Below the pieces are notes generated by a model. The model was not told where the DNA came from. It did not search any database and saw nothing but the letters and a program-made list of their open reading frames with translations. DNA of 64,000 nt from Silvania hatchlandensis (GTDB taxonomy: Bacteria; Pseudomonadota; Gammaproteobacteria; Enterobacterales; Enterobacteriaceae), in contig NZ_JAMGZK010000050.1 in assembly GCF_025564065.1 (NCBI RefSeq), positions 1-64,000 of the forward strand. The letters run 5' to 3'. A program made the position numbers and the translations under genes. Of this stretch, positions 28,594-37,151 are shown in pieces. Within the stretch, counting starts at the first letter, position 1, and each line of letters opens with the position of its first letter.

Positions 28594-28675
28594 TCACCAC
28601 ATCAACCAGGCAATATGCCTGAACTGTTGAATTCATTTAAATTGAAACAGAGAGAAACGGGAGGGAGAAGTGAAG

Positions 28676-28751
28676 TGGTGCTGATACCCAGAGTCGAACT
28701 GGGGACCTCACCCTTACCAAGGGTGCGCTCTACCAACTGAGCCATATCAGC
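28676..28751 (-). tRNA. thrT: tRNA-Thr (anticodon GGT)
   Basis: The 76-nt minus-strand gene includes the encoded CCA (complement of 28676-28678). It starts GCTGATATGG, has GGT in a loop flanked by ACCCTT and AAGGGT, and TTCGA in the T-loop. It is the last tRNA of the cluster, 118 bp before tuf. Confidence 0.97.
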
Positions 28752-28757
28752 ACGTAT

Positions 28758-28832
<75 letters not shown>

Positions 28833-28949
28833 ATCCTGAAACTCGGCTACCCAGTTCTTTCTGTAACAAAAAAAGAGATTTCTCTCTTTTTAAGTTCGAG
28901 CTGGCTAATTTTTTCAACCAGCTCCGGCGGCGAATACGCTGCCAGAAAG

Positions 28950-29034
<85 letters not shown>

Positions 29035-29042
29035 GGACTTGA

Positions 29043-29118
<76 letters not shown>

Positions 29119-29132
29119 ATCAAGTAGCGCGC

Positions 29133-29161
29133 ATTTTAGGGAGACCCGCAGATTCATGCAA
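29133..29161 (-). promoter_or_regulatory. Promoter of the thrU-tyrU-glyT-thrT-tuf operon
   Basis: On the minus strand -35 TTGCAT (complement of 29156-29161) and -10 TAAAAT (complement of 29133-29138) are 17 bp apart. A GC-rich discriminator GCGCGC follows, typical of stringently controlled stable-RNA promoters. The rest of the 333-bp gap to coaA (29162-29451) holds the coaA promoter region and no other gene. Confidence 0.85.
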
Positions 29162-29451
29162 CTAAAAATTCGCATAAATCGTGCGTTCGCTCATATTTTA
29201 TGCGAAGAGAGGGGTAAACGCTGTAATTCCAGGCAGAAGCGGACAAATATCCGTCATTTACCCCCTGAAAAGGGCCTAAACCGTGGGCGGGAGGATTCCT
29301 GCGTTACGCATCAGTTAGCGACTTTTTTTCTTATTATTCCTCTCATCTGATGTTACCCTCCTGCGCATTGTCCAAAATTAACTACTAGATGTGCCATACC
29401 CCGCATGGCTAGCCTCTACTGTGGGAAGTGATGGCTCACTGAAGCATGCTG

Positions 29452-30402
29452 ATGAGCAAAAAAGAGCAAACGTTAATGACGCCTTATCTCCAGTTTAGCC
29501 GCAGCCAGTGGGCTGCTCTGCGTGATTCCGTGCCGATGACCCTGACAGAAGGCGAAATCGCACGGCTAAAAGGGATAAACGAAGACCTGTCGCTGGAAGA
29601 AGTGGCAGAAATATACCTGCCTTTATCGCGTTTGCTGAATTTCTATATAAGCTCCAACCTTCGCCGTCAGGCCGTACTGGAGCAGTTCCTCGGAACCAAC
29701 GGGCAGCGCATTCCTTATATCATCAGCATTGCCGGCAGCGTAGCCGTGGGCAAAAGTACCACCGCGCGCGTGCTCCAGGCGCTGCTGAGCCGCTGGCCGG
29801 AACACCGCAGCGTGGAGTTAATCACCACCGACGGCTTCCTGCACCCCAATGAAGTATTAAAAGAACGCGGCCTGATGAAGAAGAAGGGCTTCCCGCTCTC
29901 TTACGATATGCACCGTCTGGTGAAATTCGTCTCGGATCTGAAATCTGGCGCACCGAATGTAACCGCGCCGGTCTATTCGCACCTGATTTATGATCGCATC
30001 CCGGACGGGGATAAAACGGTGGTGCAGCCCGATATTCTGATTCTGGAAGGATTAAATGTCCTGCAGAGCGGGATGGATTATCCACATGACCCGCATCATG
30101 TGTTCGTTTCTGACTTTGTCGATTTCTCTATTTATGTCGATGCGCCAGAAGACCTGCTGCAAAACTGGTATATCAATCGTTTCCTTAAGTTCCGCGAAGG
30201 GGCCTTTACGGATCCTGACTCCTACTTCCATAACTACGCTCAGCTCTCGGAAGAAGAAGCCGTTAACGTGGCAACGTCGCTGTGGAATGAGATCAACTAC
30301 GTGAACCTGAAAGAGAACATCCTCCCGACGCGTGAACGCGCCAGCCTGATCCTTACCAAGAGTGAGAAGCACGCTGTCGACCAGATCCGCCTGCGGAAAT
30401 AG
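29452..30402 (+). CDS. coaA: Type I pantothenate kinase
   Basis: CoaA phosphorylates pantothenate, the feedback-regulated first step of CoA synthesis. The 316-residue product matches E. coli. The P-loop GSVAVGKST is at 95-103, [10 protein letters not shown] near 125 is in the active site, and [10 protein letters not shown] lies near 200. The ATG at 29452 ([11 protein letters not shown]) matches the E. coli start; an ATG two codons earlier is an alternative. It is divergent from the tRNA cluster as in K-12. Beyond its end, birA and murB expected from K-12 are replaced by dppF. Confidence 0.96.
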   Translation: MSKKEQTLMTPYLQFSRSQWAALRDSVPMTLTEGEIARLKGINEDLSLEEVAEIYLPLSRLLNFYISSNLRRQAVLEQFLGTNGQRIPYIISIAGSVAVGKSTTARVLQALLSRWPEHRSVELITTDGFLHPNEVLKERGLMKKKGFPLSYDMHRLVKFVSDLKSGAPNVTAPVYSHLIYDRIPDGDKTVVQPDILILEGLNVLQSGMDYPHDPHHVFVSDFVDFSIYVDAPEDLLQNWYINRFLKFREGAFTDPDSYFHNYAQLSEEEAVNVATSLWNEINYVNLKENILPTRERASLILTKSEKHAVDQIRLRK

Positions 30403-30420
30403 GGGTTAAGCAGACATAAA

Positions 30421-30449
30421 AAAACCGGCGATAATCGCCGGTTTTTTTA
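30421..30449. terminator. Bidirectional terminator between coaA and dppF
   Basis: CCGGCGAT (30425-30432) pairs with ATCGCCGG (30434-30441), flanked by A residues on the left and seven T residues on the right. It serves the convergent coaA and dpp transcripts and marks the synteny junction. Confidence 0.92.
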
Positions 30450-30453
30450 TTGC

Positions 30454-31467
30454 TTACACCTGAGGCTTTTCGCCGTTCTCATCCTGATCGACGGCAAAGC
30501 AGGCCACCAGCTGTCCACCGTAGTCTTTTAACTGCGGCTGCAGCTGCGTGCACGGCCCAAAGCGACGACGGCAGCGGGCATTGAATGCACATCCCGGCGG
30601 TGGATTGAGCGGGCTTGGCAGTTCACCGGTCAGTTTAATACGCTCACGACGTTCATCCGGGTTCAGACGCGGGGTGGCCGAGAGCAATGCCTGAGTATAA
30701 GGATGGCGCGGGTTATTAAAGATCTGATCTTTTGTCCCCTTCTCCACGCAGCGTCCCAGATACATCACCATCACTTCATCGGCAATGTGCTCCACCACGG
30801 ACAGGTCGTGAGAGATGAAGACATACGACAGGCCTAAATCCTGCTGCAGATCCATCATCAGGTTCAGTACCTGCGCACGTACGGAAACGTCGAGTGCAGA
30901 AACCGGTTCATCGGCAATCACCACGTCCGGATCGAGCATCAGACCGCGGGCGATAGCAATACGCTGACGCTGGCCGCCAGAGAACATATGCGGATAGCGA
31001 TCGTAGTGCTCGGTCTTGAGCCCCACCTTCGCCATCATCGCCAGTGCTTTCTCGCGCCGCTGCTCTTTGCTCAACTCGGTATTAATCTGCAGCGGCTCTT
31101 CCAGAATCTGTCCCACTTTCTTACGCGGGTTCAGAGAACCGTACGGGTTCTGGAACACAATCTGGATTTTCTGCCGACGCAGCTTCTGCGCGTTGGGATC
31201 GTGCTTGAGCAGATCCTGCCCCTGATAGTACAGCTCGCCCCCGGTCGGGATTTCAATCATGGTCAACAGACGACCCAGCGTGGACTTCCCACAGCCGGAC
31301 TCCCCTACTACCGCCAGCGTCTTCCCGCGCTCCAGGGTAAAGGAGACACCGTCTAGCGCTTTCACCAGACGTTCAGGCGCAAACAGCCCCTTCTTCACCG
31401 GGTAGTGTTTTTTCAGATCGATCGCCTGAAGCAGTGGCTGCTGCAGGGTGGCCTCTTGCTTACTCAT
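30454..31467 (-). CDS. dppF: Dipeptide ABC transporter ATPase DppF
   Basis: DppF is one of two ATPases energising dipeptide (and heme) uptake. The 337-residue protein has Walker [10 protein letters not shown] near 54-62, the ABC signature SGGQRQR near 165, Walker B VIADEP, and the C-terminal oligopeptide-transporter extension with a Cys-rich CAFNARC motif, associated with an Fe-S cluster in DppD/F-type ATPases. It overlaps dppD by 4 nt and is the last gene of dppABCDF. Confidence 0.96.
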   Translation of the reverse strand: MSKQEATLQQPLLQAIDLKKHYPVKKGLFAPERLVKALDGVSFTLERGKTLAVVGESGCGKSTLGRLLTMIEIPTGGELYYQGQDLLKHDPNAQKLRRQKIQIVFQNPYGSLNPRKKVGQILEEPLQINTELSKEQRREKALAMMAKVGLKTEHYDRYPHMFSGGQRQRIAIARGLMLDPDVVIADEPVSALDVSVRAQVLNLMMDLQQDLGLSYVFISHDLSVVEHIADEVMVMYLGRCVEKGTKDQIFNNPRHPYTQALLSATPRLNPDERRERIKLTGELPSPLNPPPGCAFNARCRRRFGPCTQLQPQLKDYGGQLVACFAVDQDENGEKPQV

Positions 31468-32447
31468 AGTGTAGGCCTCCCGGCGTCATCGAGTGGGTAG
31501 TGGCATTTTGACTGACGGCCGTCGGTGAGGGTATACAGCTCTGGCTCATCGGTACGGCATTTGTCGGTCGCATACGGACAGCGCGGGTTCAGCAGACAGC
31601 CCATCGGACGGTCATACTTGCCCGGCACCACGCCCGGCAGCGAAGCCAGACGCGCCTTGTCCTGGGCAAACTCCGGCAATGCGCGCAGCAGAGCCTGAGT
31701 ATACGGGTGGCGCGGCGCGCGGAAGATATCCGTCGCCTTGCCGGTTTCGACCACCTGCCCTGCATACATCACGATAATTTTATGCGCCGCTTCGGCCACT
31801 AACGCCAGGTCATGGGTGATCAGGATCAGCGCCATGTTCTCTTTCTGCTGCAGCTCCAGCAGCAGCTCAATGATCTGCGCCTGAATGGTCACGTCCAGCG
31901 CGGTCGTCGGTTCATCGGCGATCAGCAGCTTTGGACGACAGGCAATCGCCATCGCGATCATCACGCGCTGGCTCATCCCACCGGAAAGCTGGTGCGGATA
32001 AACATCCAGACGTGAGCCCGGATCGGGGATCCCGACCTGGGTCAGCAGGTCAATCGCCCGCTGACGTCGGGTTTTCTTGTTACCGCCCTGATGCACCTTG
32101 ATGGCTTCCATAATCTGGAAACCGACGGTGTAGCATGGGTTAAGACTGGTCATCGGGTCCTGAAAAATCATCGCCACTTCGGCGCCCACCAGCTGGCGGC
32201 GCTCTTTTTCCGAAATGCGCTTCAGATCCTGACCGTTAAACTCAAGGCTTTCCGCCATTACGCGCCCGGGATAATCAATCAATCCCATGATCGCCAGCGA
32301 GCTCACCGATTTACCGGAACCGGATTCACCGACGATGCCCACCACTTCACCCTGATTTACGCTGTAGCTAACACGATCTACGGCGCGAAACTCGGAGCCA
32401 ACGTCACCGAAGTGCACCGATAATTTATCTACATTTAATAACGCCAT
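31464..32447 (-). CDS. dppD: Dipeptide ABC transporter ATPase DppD
   Basis: DppD pairs with DppF as the nucleotide-binding subunits of the dipeptide importer. The 327-residue protein has Walker A GESGSGKS near 39-46, the signature LSGGMSQRV near 160, Walker [13 protein letters not shown], and the C-terminal oligopeptide extension with [14 protein letters not shown]. It lies 10 nt after dppC. Confidence 0.96.
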   Translation of the reverse strand: MALLNVDKLSVHFGDVGSEFRAVDRVSYSVNQGEVVGIVGESGSGKSVSSLAIMGLIDYPGRVMAESLEFNGQDLKRISEKERRQLVGAEVAMIFQDPMTSLNPCYTVGFQIMEAIKVHQGGNKKTRRQRAIDLLTQVGIPDPGSRLDVYPHQLSGGMSQRVMIAMAIACRPKLLIADEPTTALDVTIQAQIIELLLELQQKENMALILITHDLALVAEAAHKIIVMYAGQVVETGKATDIFRAPRHPYTQALLRALPEFAQDKARLASLPGVVPGKYDRPMGCLLNPRCPYATDKCRTDEPELYTLTDGRQSKCHYPLDDAGRPTL

Positions 32448-32457
32448 CTCGTGCCTC

Positions 32458-33360
32458 TTACTGCTTCAGTTTGGGATCAAGTGCATCACGCAGACCATCA
32501 CCCATCAGGTTAAATGCCAGCACCGTCAGCAGGATCGCCAGACCCGGGAAGGTCACGACCCACCATGCGCTTTGCGCGAACTGCAACACGTCGGCGAGCA
32601 TCGTGCCCCACTCCGGTGTTGGCGGTTGCGCACCCATGCCAAGGAAGCCAAGAGCAGCCATATCGAGAATGGCGTTTGAGAAACCGAGCGATGCCTGAAC
32701 AATCAGGGGCGCAAGGCAGTTTGGAAGAATATTGACGAACATCTGACGCAGTGCGCCAGCTCCCGCCACGCGGGACGCAGTGACATAGTCGCGATGCACT
32801 TCCACCAGCACCGCCGCGCGGGTTAAGCGCACATAGTGGGGGAGTGCCACGAACGTCAGGGCCAATGCAGCGTTGCCGATAGACGGACCGAAGACCGCCA
32901 CCAGTACCAGCGCAAGCAGCAGGCTTGGCAGCGCCAGCATGATGTCGACGACACGCATGATGATGTTGTCGACCAGGCCCCCGAAGTAGCCTGCGACCAG
33001 CCCGAGAACCACGCCCAGAATCAGCGAGAGCACCACCACCAGACAACCGACCAGCAGCGACAGACGCGCACCGTACATCAGACGGGACAGCACATCGCGG
33101 CCCACATCGTCGGTACCCAGAAGATGAGCAAAGGTGCCACCCTCCTGCCAGGCCGGCGGCGCCAGCAGCATGTCGCGAAACTGATCCGCCGGGTTATAGG
33201 GTGCAAGAAAGTTCGCAAATACCGCGATGATGATCATGATGGTGACATACACCAGACCGACAACCGCGCCTTTATTACGTTTGAAGTAGTGCCAGAACTC
33301 CTGCAGCGGCGTCATTGGCACCGGTGCAGCGACCACTTTATTTCCAGAAACTTGTGACAT
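32458..33360 (-). CDS. dppC: Dipeptide ABC transporter permease DppC
   Basis: DppC is one of the two inner-membrane channel subunits. The 300-residue protein has an N-terminal cytoplasmic stretch, a membrane helix near 30-52, and five further hydrophobic segments. The binding-protein-dependent permease loop (EAA) is in the region [15 protein letters not shown]. It starts 9 nt after dppB. Confidence 0.95.
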   Translation of the reverse strand: MSQVSGNKVVAAPVPMTPLQEFWHYFKRNKGAVVGLVYVTIMIIIAVFANFLAPYNPADQFRDMLLAPPAWQEGGTFAHLLGTDDVGRDVLSRLMYGARLSLLVGCLVVVLSLILGVVLGLVAGYFGGLVDNIIMRVVDIMLALPSLLLALVLVAVFGPSIGNAALALTFVALPHYVRLTRAAVLVEVHRDYVTASRVAGAGALRQMFVNILPNCLAPLIVQASLGFSNAILDMAALGFLGMGAQPPTPEWGTMLADVLQFAQSAWWVVTFPGLAILLTVLAFNLMGDGLRDALDPKLKQ

Positions 33361-33369
33361 GATGGCCCC

Positions 33370-34389
33370 TTACTTCTTATGACGAATACGCGGGTTCACC
33401 ACGCCGTACAGCAAATCGACCAGCAGGTTGACGAGAATAATCATCGTCGCCACCAGCAGTACACCGCCCTGCACTACCGGGTAATCACGGCGTTGCAATG
33501 CGTCAATCAGCCAGCGGCCCAGTCCCGGCCAGGAGAAGATGGTTTCCGTCAGGATCGCACCCGCCAGCAACGTACCCACCTGCAAACCGATAACGGTCAC
33601 AACCGGCAGCATGGCGTTACGCAGCGCATGCACGATGATCACGCGCATACGGGTCAACCCTTTGGCGCGGGCGGTACGGATGTAATCCTCACCCAGTACT
33701 TCCAGCATCGACGAGCGGGTCATACGCACAATCACCGCCAGCGGGATCGTACCCAGCACCATGGCAGGCAAAATCATATGCGCCAGCGCGTCAATAAAGT
33801 TGCCCTCTTCGCCCCAGATAGCCGTGTCGATTAGCATAAATCCGGTCAGCGGATTCGAATCATCCAGGAACACCATGTCGCTGACGCGCCCGGAGACCGG
33901 CGTCAGGTTCCATTGCACCGACACCAGCATAATCAGCATCATGCCCCACCAGAAGATAGGCATGGAGTAGCCGGTCAGGGCCAGACCCACTGCAGTGTGG
34001 TCAAAGATTGAGCCGCGTTTTACCGCAGCCAGCACGCCCACCGGAATACCAACGGCGACGGCAAACATCATGGCGCAGACACCGAGTTCAAGCGTCGCTT
34101 TAAAGCGCGGCACGAACTCTTCCCACACCGGAAGACGGCTTTTCAGCGAAATACCCAAATCACCATGCAGCACGCCCCAGATATAGTGGAGATACTGTTG
34201 CCACATGGGCTTATCCAGACCCAACTCGGCCAACAGTTGTGCATGACGCTCAGGCGAAATTCCACGCTCACCTGCCATAATCATTACCGGGTCGCCGGGG
34301 ATCATATGGACGAAGGCAAAGGTGAGAAGGGTGATACCGATAAACGTGGGGATAACTAACCCCAGACGTCGGAGGATGAACTGCAACAT
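33370..34389 (-). CDS. dppB: Dipeptide ABC transporter permease DppB
   Basis: DppB is the second channel subunit. The 339-residue protein starts MLQFILRRLGLVIPTF, with the first helix near 9-30 and several more to the C-terminus. The EAA loop is in the region LGEDYIRTARAKGL. It is separated from dppA by 175 bp that contain two hairpins, consistent with higher expression of the binding protein than of the membrane parts. Confidence 0.96.
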   Translation of the reverse strand: MLQFILRRLGLVIPTFIGITLLTFAFVHMIPGDPVMIMAGERGISPERHAQLLAELGLDKPMWQQYLHYIWGVLHGDLGISLKSRLPVWEEFVPRFKATLELGVCAMMFAVAVGIPVGVLAAVKRGSIFDHTAVGLALTGYSMPIFWWGMMLIMLVSVQWNLTPVSGRVSDMVFLDDSNPLTGFMLIDTAIWGEEGNFIDALAHMILPAMVLGTIPLAVIVRMTRSSMLEVLGEDYIRTARAKGLTRMRVIIVHALRNAMLPVVTVIGLQVGTLLAGAILTETIFSWPGLGRWLIDALQRRDYPVVQGGVLLVATMIILVNLLVDLLYGVVNPRIRHKK

Positions 34390-34450
34390 AACCCGGATTC
34401 TCTCTAATGACGCATGCCTGCTGGCATGACGTCTTTATTGCTCACAAATC

Positions 34451-34478
34451 TTATCCCCACAGAACTCAAAGGGGATAA
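34451..34478. repeat. Hairpin in the dppA-dppB gap
   Basis: TTATCCCC (34451-34458) and GGGGATAA (34471-34478) form an 8-bp stem with a 12-nt loop. With the adjacent REP-like palindrome it could stabilise the dppA 3' end or lower readthrough into dppB. Confidence 0.5.
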
Positions 34479-34487
34479 AGCACTGCT

Positions 34488-34513
34488 GCCGGGTGACGCT
34501 ACGCTTACCCGGC
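34488..34513. repeat. REP-like palindrome, copy 2
   Basis: GCCGGGT and ACCCGGC flank GACGCTACGCTT, the reverse-complement orientation of copies 1 and 3. It lies in the dppA-dppB intercistronic gap, a common REP position between a binding-protein gene and its permease genes. Confidence 0.65.
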
Positions 34514-34564
34514 CTACGGTTTGTAGGCCAATGCAAACGCAGCGCCGCCTGGCGTTACTTTTAA

Positions 34565-36172
34565 TTATTCAATTGATACGTTTTCGAAGTGGTGTTTGCC
34601 CAGTGGATCAACCACGTAGCCTTTAACTTCTTTACGCACTGGCTCGTACACGGTGGAGTGAGCCACGATCAGCGCTGGCGCCTGGTCATGCATCACAACC
34701 TGAGCCTGTTTGTACAGTTCGATACGCTTGTTGTGGTCGTCGGTCGCACGTGCCGGCTGAATCAGATCTTCAAACGGCTTGTAGCACCAGCGAGAGTAGT
34801 TAGAACCTTGTTTTGCGGCATCACAGCTGAACAGGGTGGCGAAGAAGTTGTCCGGATCCCCATTGTCCCCGGTCCAGCCCATCATTACAGCCTGGTGTTC
34901 ACCTGCTTTAGCACGCTTCAGGTACTCGCCCCACTCGTAAGTGACGATCTTGGCCTGAACGCCGATTTTAGCCCAGTCAGCCTGAACCATCTCAGCCATA
35001 CGGCGAGCGTTCGGGTTGTACGGACGCTGTACTGGCATCGCCCACAGCTCAACGGTAAAGCCTTTATCCTGACCGGCTTCTTTCAGCAGTGCTTTCGCTT
35101 TCTCGACGTCGTAGGTGTAATCCTTCACGTCGTCGTTATAGCCCCACATTGTTGGTGGGATCAGGTTTTTCGCTGCAACGCCCGCGCCCTGATAAACCGC
35201 TTTGATGATCGCGTCTTTGTTCACCGCGTAGGTCAGCGCCTGACGCACTTTCACATCATCAAACGGTTTCTTCTCGGTGTTGAAAGAGAGGTAGCCGACG
35301 TTCAGGCCAGCCTGCTCGTGCAGGGTGATGTTTTTGTCCTGCTTCATACGCGCGATGTCTGCCGGGTTCGGGTACGGCATCACCTGGCACTCGTTCTTCT
35401 GCAGCTTGGCGTAACGCACAGATGCGTCAGGCGTGATGGAGAAGACCAGGCGGTCGATCTGTGGCTTGGTGCCCCAGTAACCTTCGAACGCTTTGTACAG
35501 AATACGGGAGTCTTTCTGGTACTGCTGCAGCTGGAATGGACCGGTACCGATTGGGTTCAGATCCACTTTCTCCGGCGTACCGGCTTTCAGCATGTTGTCC
35601 GCGTATTCTTTAGACAGAATAGAGGCGAAGTCCATGGCCAGGTCAGCCAGGAATGGCGCTTCCGGACGGCTCAGCACGAACTGAACGGTTTTATCGTCCA
35701 CTTTTTTCACTTCGCTGATCAGATCAGGCAGGCCCATCCCTTCGAAGTACTCATAGCTGCCGCCAGAGACTTTGTGGTACGGGTTCTGGGCATTTTTCTG
35801 ACGGTCGAAGGAGAACACCACGTCGTCGGCATTCAGCTCACGCGTAGGTTTGAAATCTTTGCTGTCCTGCCACTTCACGCCCTGACGCAGGTGGAAGGTA
35901 TAGGTTTTACCGTCTTCGCTGACTTCCCACTTCTCCGCCAGACCCGGAATCACTTCCGTGGTACCGATTTTGAATTCAACCAGACGGTTATAGATAGGTA
36001 CGGAGCTAGCGTCGTACGTTGTACCAGAGGTAAAGAGCTGTGGGTTAAAGCCTTCCGGCGAGCCTTCAGAACAGTAGACCAGGGTTTTTGCCTGTACGCC
36101 CGCAGCCACAGTCATTGCCACCAGGCTCAGACCAAGCTTCAGCATCCCTGACTTCTTCAAGGAAATACTCAT
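34565..36172 (-). CDS. dppA: Periplasmic dipeptide-binding protein DppA
   Basis: DppA captures di- and tripeptides (and heme) in the periplasm for the DppBCDF importer. The 535-residue product matches E. coli. A signal peptide (MSISLKKSGMLKLGLSLVAM) is cut after AGVQA near residue 28. The solute-binding family 5 domain follows, with YNRLVEF near 60 and ELNADDVVFSFDR near 110. It is the first gene of dppABCDF, with a long leader carrying a C/A-rich GcvB-type target just before the ATG. Confidence 0.97.
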   Translation of the reverse strand: MSISLKKSGMLKLGLSLVAMTVAAGVQAKTLVYCSEGSPEGFNPQLFTSGTTYDASSVPIYNRLVEFKIGTTEVIPGLAEKWEVSEDGKTYTFHLRQGVKWQDSKDFKPTRELNADDVVFSFDRQKNAQNPYHKVSGGSYEYFEGMGLPDLISEVKKVDDKTVQFVLSRPEAPFLADLAMDFASILSKEYADNMLKAGTPEKVDLNPIGTGPFQLQQYQKDSRILYKAFEGYWGTKPQIDRLVFSITPDASVRYAKLQKNECQVMPYPNPADIARMKQDKNITLHEQAGLNVGYLSFNTEKKPFDDVKVRQALTYAVNKDAIIKAVYQGAGVAAKNLIPPTMWGYNDDVKDYTYDVEKAKALLKEAGQDKGFTVELWAMPVQRPYNPNARRMAEMVQADWAKIGVQAKIVTYEWGEYLKRAKAGEHQAVMMGWTGDNGDPDNFFATLFSCDAAKQGSNYSRWCYKPFEDLIQPARATDDHNKRIELYKQAQVVMHDQAPALIVAHSTVYEPVRKEVKGYVVDPLGKHHFENVSIE

Positions 36173-36783
36173 TATTATTCGGCTCCATTGTGATGTTTGT
36201 TGTGTTACTCCGCCTGACCTTTAATTTGTTTTTTACCCGGTCCGGTCGGTGCTGCCCTAAGGCGTTATAAGGGATGGAGATTCCGTTCAGAAGAGCGACT
36301 GAGTTGCAGCGCAGATCCTCCCTGAAGTGCCCCTCTTGCCCTACAATCTGTCAACAGAATGTGAAAACGTCAATACAGGTGACGGGGATTTACGCCAGGT
36401 GTGAGAATTCGTAAACAAAGATTAAAAAAACTTGCGGGGGCTATTTTCAGCAGGGAAATTTATGCTACCCGCCATGATGCAGCACAACTCTCTACACAAT
36501 CTGCTACAACCAGTGATTAACATTTATTCAACCGGCTTAAACTTTCTTGCAGAATGGCGATTATCTGCGCACTTAATGCCGTGAACGTTAAAACGCACAG
36601 GGGAAAATGCTGGGGTTATCTATAAGTAACGCCAGAAAAAATCAATCTATATATAAAAAAATACAATGGAATATGTCACAAAAACGTTAACAGGCAGGGG
36701 GAACGAGAGGTAGGGCGTATTTTGTAGCGTTATGTGAAAAATGAACCGTTGAAGCAGGGTGTTTCTGTGGACGACAAATGCAA
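36173..36783 (-). promoter_or_regulatory. dppA leader and promoter region
   Basis: This AT-rich stretch of about 600 bp holds no gene. The complement of 36187-36208 is a C/A-rich run (AACACAACAAACATCACAAT) just upstream of the dppA start, the type of site paired by the G/U-rich region of GcvB sRNA. A possible promoter on the minus strand is -35 TTGACG (36368-36373) with -10 CAGATT (36345-36350), 17-bp spacer; this is weak. From 36400 to 36780 nothing else was recognised. Confidence 0.5.
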
Positions 36784-36813
36784 AAAGGGCCAACCTTGCG
36801 GTTAGCCCTTTTT
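36784..36813 (-). terminator. Terminator after the broken tRNA-Pro copy
   Basis: On the minus strand GGGCTAACC pairs with GGTTGGCCC around a GCAA loop and is followed by TTTTTG. It ends whatever transcript leaves tRNA-Pro and reads through the first terminator at 36949. Confidence 0.85.
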
Positions 36814-36815
36814 TA

Positions 36816-36913
36816 AATGTGGTCGGCGAGAGAGGATGACTCGCCACTTCGTGGCTCGCCCTGCGGGCCGTTGCTAAAGCAACGTTCCCTCGCTTCGCTC
36901 GGGTCGAACCTCC
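36816..36913 (-). pseudogene. Duplicated 3' end of tRNA-Pro, split in the T-loop
   Basis: On the minus strand GGAGGTTCGA (complement of 36904-36913) and ATCCTCTCTCGCCGACCA (complement of 36820-36837) reproduce the T-arm and acceptor 3' strand, with CCA, of the intact tRNA-Pro at 36985-37061. The flanking bases are also shared: the 22-bp stretch 36816-36837 equals 36981-37002. The two halves are separated by 66 bp inserted in the T-loop. The 5' part of the tRNA is absent, so it cannot make a tRNA. Confidence 0.85.
36838..36903 (-). mobile_element. 66-bp multi-hairpin insert inside the tRNA-Pro fragment
   Basis: The insert interrupts TTCGA/AT of the duplicated T-loop without any loss of tRNA bases. 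It folds into three tandem hairpins: GCCAC-TTC-GTGGC (36843-36855), GCCC-TGC-GGGC (36858-36868) and CGTTGC-TAAA-GCAACG (36869-36884). It has no coding capacity of its own. Mobility is inferred from the clean junctions; no transposase or target duplication is seen. Confidence 0.55.
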
Positions 36914-36948
36914 TTCCCCGGAGATTCTCATCCTCATGAACTTCAGAT

Positions 36949-36978
36949 GCAAAAAACCCTGCTCTGTGAGCAGGGTTT
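36949..36978 (-). terminator. Terminator of tRNA-Pro
   Basis: On the minus strand AACCCTGCT pairs with AGCAGGGTT around a 5-nt loop and is followed by TTTTG. It begins a few bases after the tRNA-Pro CCA end. Confidence 0.88.
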
Positions 36979-36984
36979 CGAATG

Positions 36985-37061
36985 TGGTCGGCGAGAGAGG
37001 ATTCGAACCTCCGACCCACTGGTCCCAAACCAGTTGCGCTACCAAGCTGCGCTACTCGCCG
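36985..37061 (-). tRNA. tRNA-Pro (anticodon TGG)
   Basis: The 77-nt minus-strand gene includes the encoded CCA (complement of 36985-36987). It starts CGGCGAGTAGC, carries anticodon TGG in the loop TTTGGGA, and has TTCGAAT in the T-loop. The locus, between dppA and eptB, is that of proK in E. coli K-12, but proK has anticodon CGG; this sequence is of the proM (UGG) type. No symbol is given for that reason. Confidence 0.97.
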
Positions 37062-37073
37062 AATGCGGAGCGC

Positions 37074-37102
37074 ATCTTACTGCTGGGGTATGCGCCCGTC
37101 AA
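37074..37102 (-). promoter_or_regulatory. Promoter of tRNA-Pro
   Basis: On the minus strand -35 TTGACG (complement of 37097-37102) and -10 TAAGAT (complement of 37074-37079) are 17 bp apart, followed by GCGCTCCGC. It ends 12 bp before the tRNA 5' end. Confidence 0.85.
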
Positions 37103-37151
37103 TCCCTTATTTTAAAAAAGCCATTCAATTGGCGATAAAGTCGCCAGGCCT

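Noticed and set aside
34589..36151. 520-codon open frame antisense to dppA
   Set aside because: It is a shadow of dppA codon bias with no start context and no recognisable protein family.
36647..37045. 132-codon open frame across tRNA-Pro and its broken copy
   Set aside because: It translates tRNA sequence and hairpins; repeated peptide segments only reflect the duplicated tRNA 3' end.
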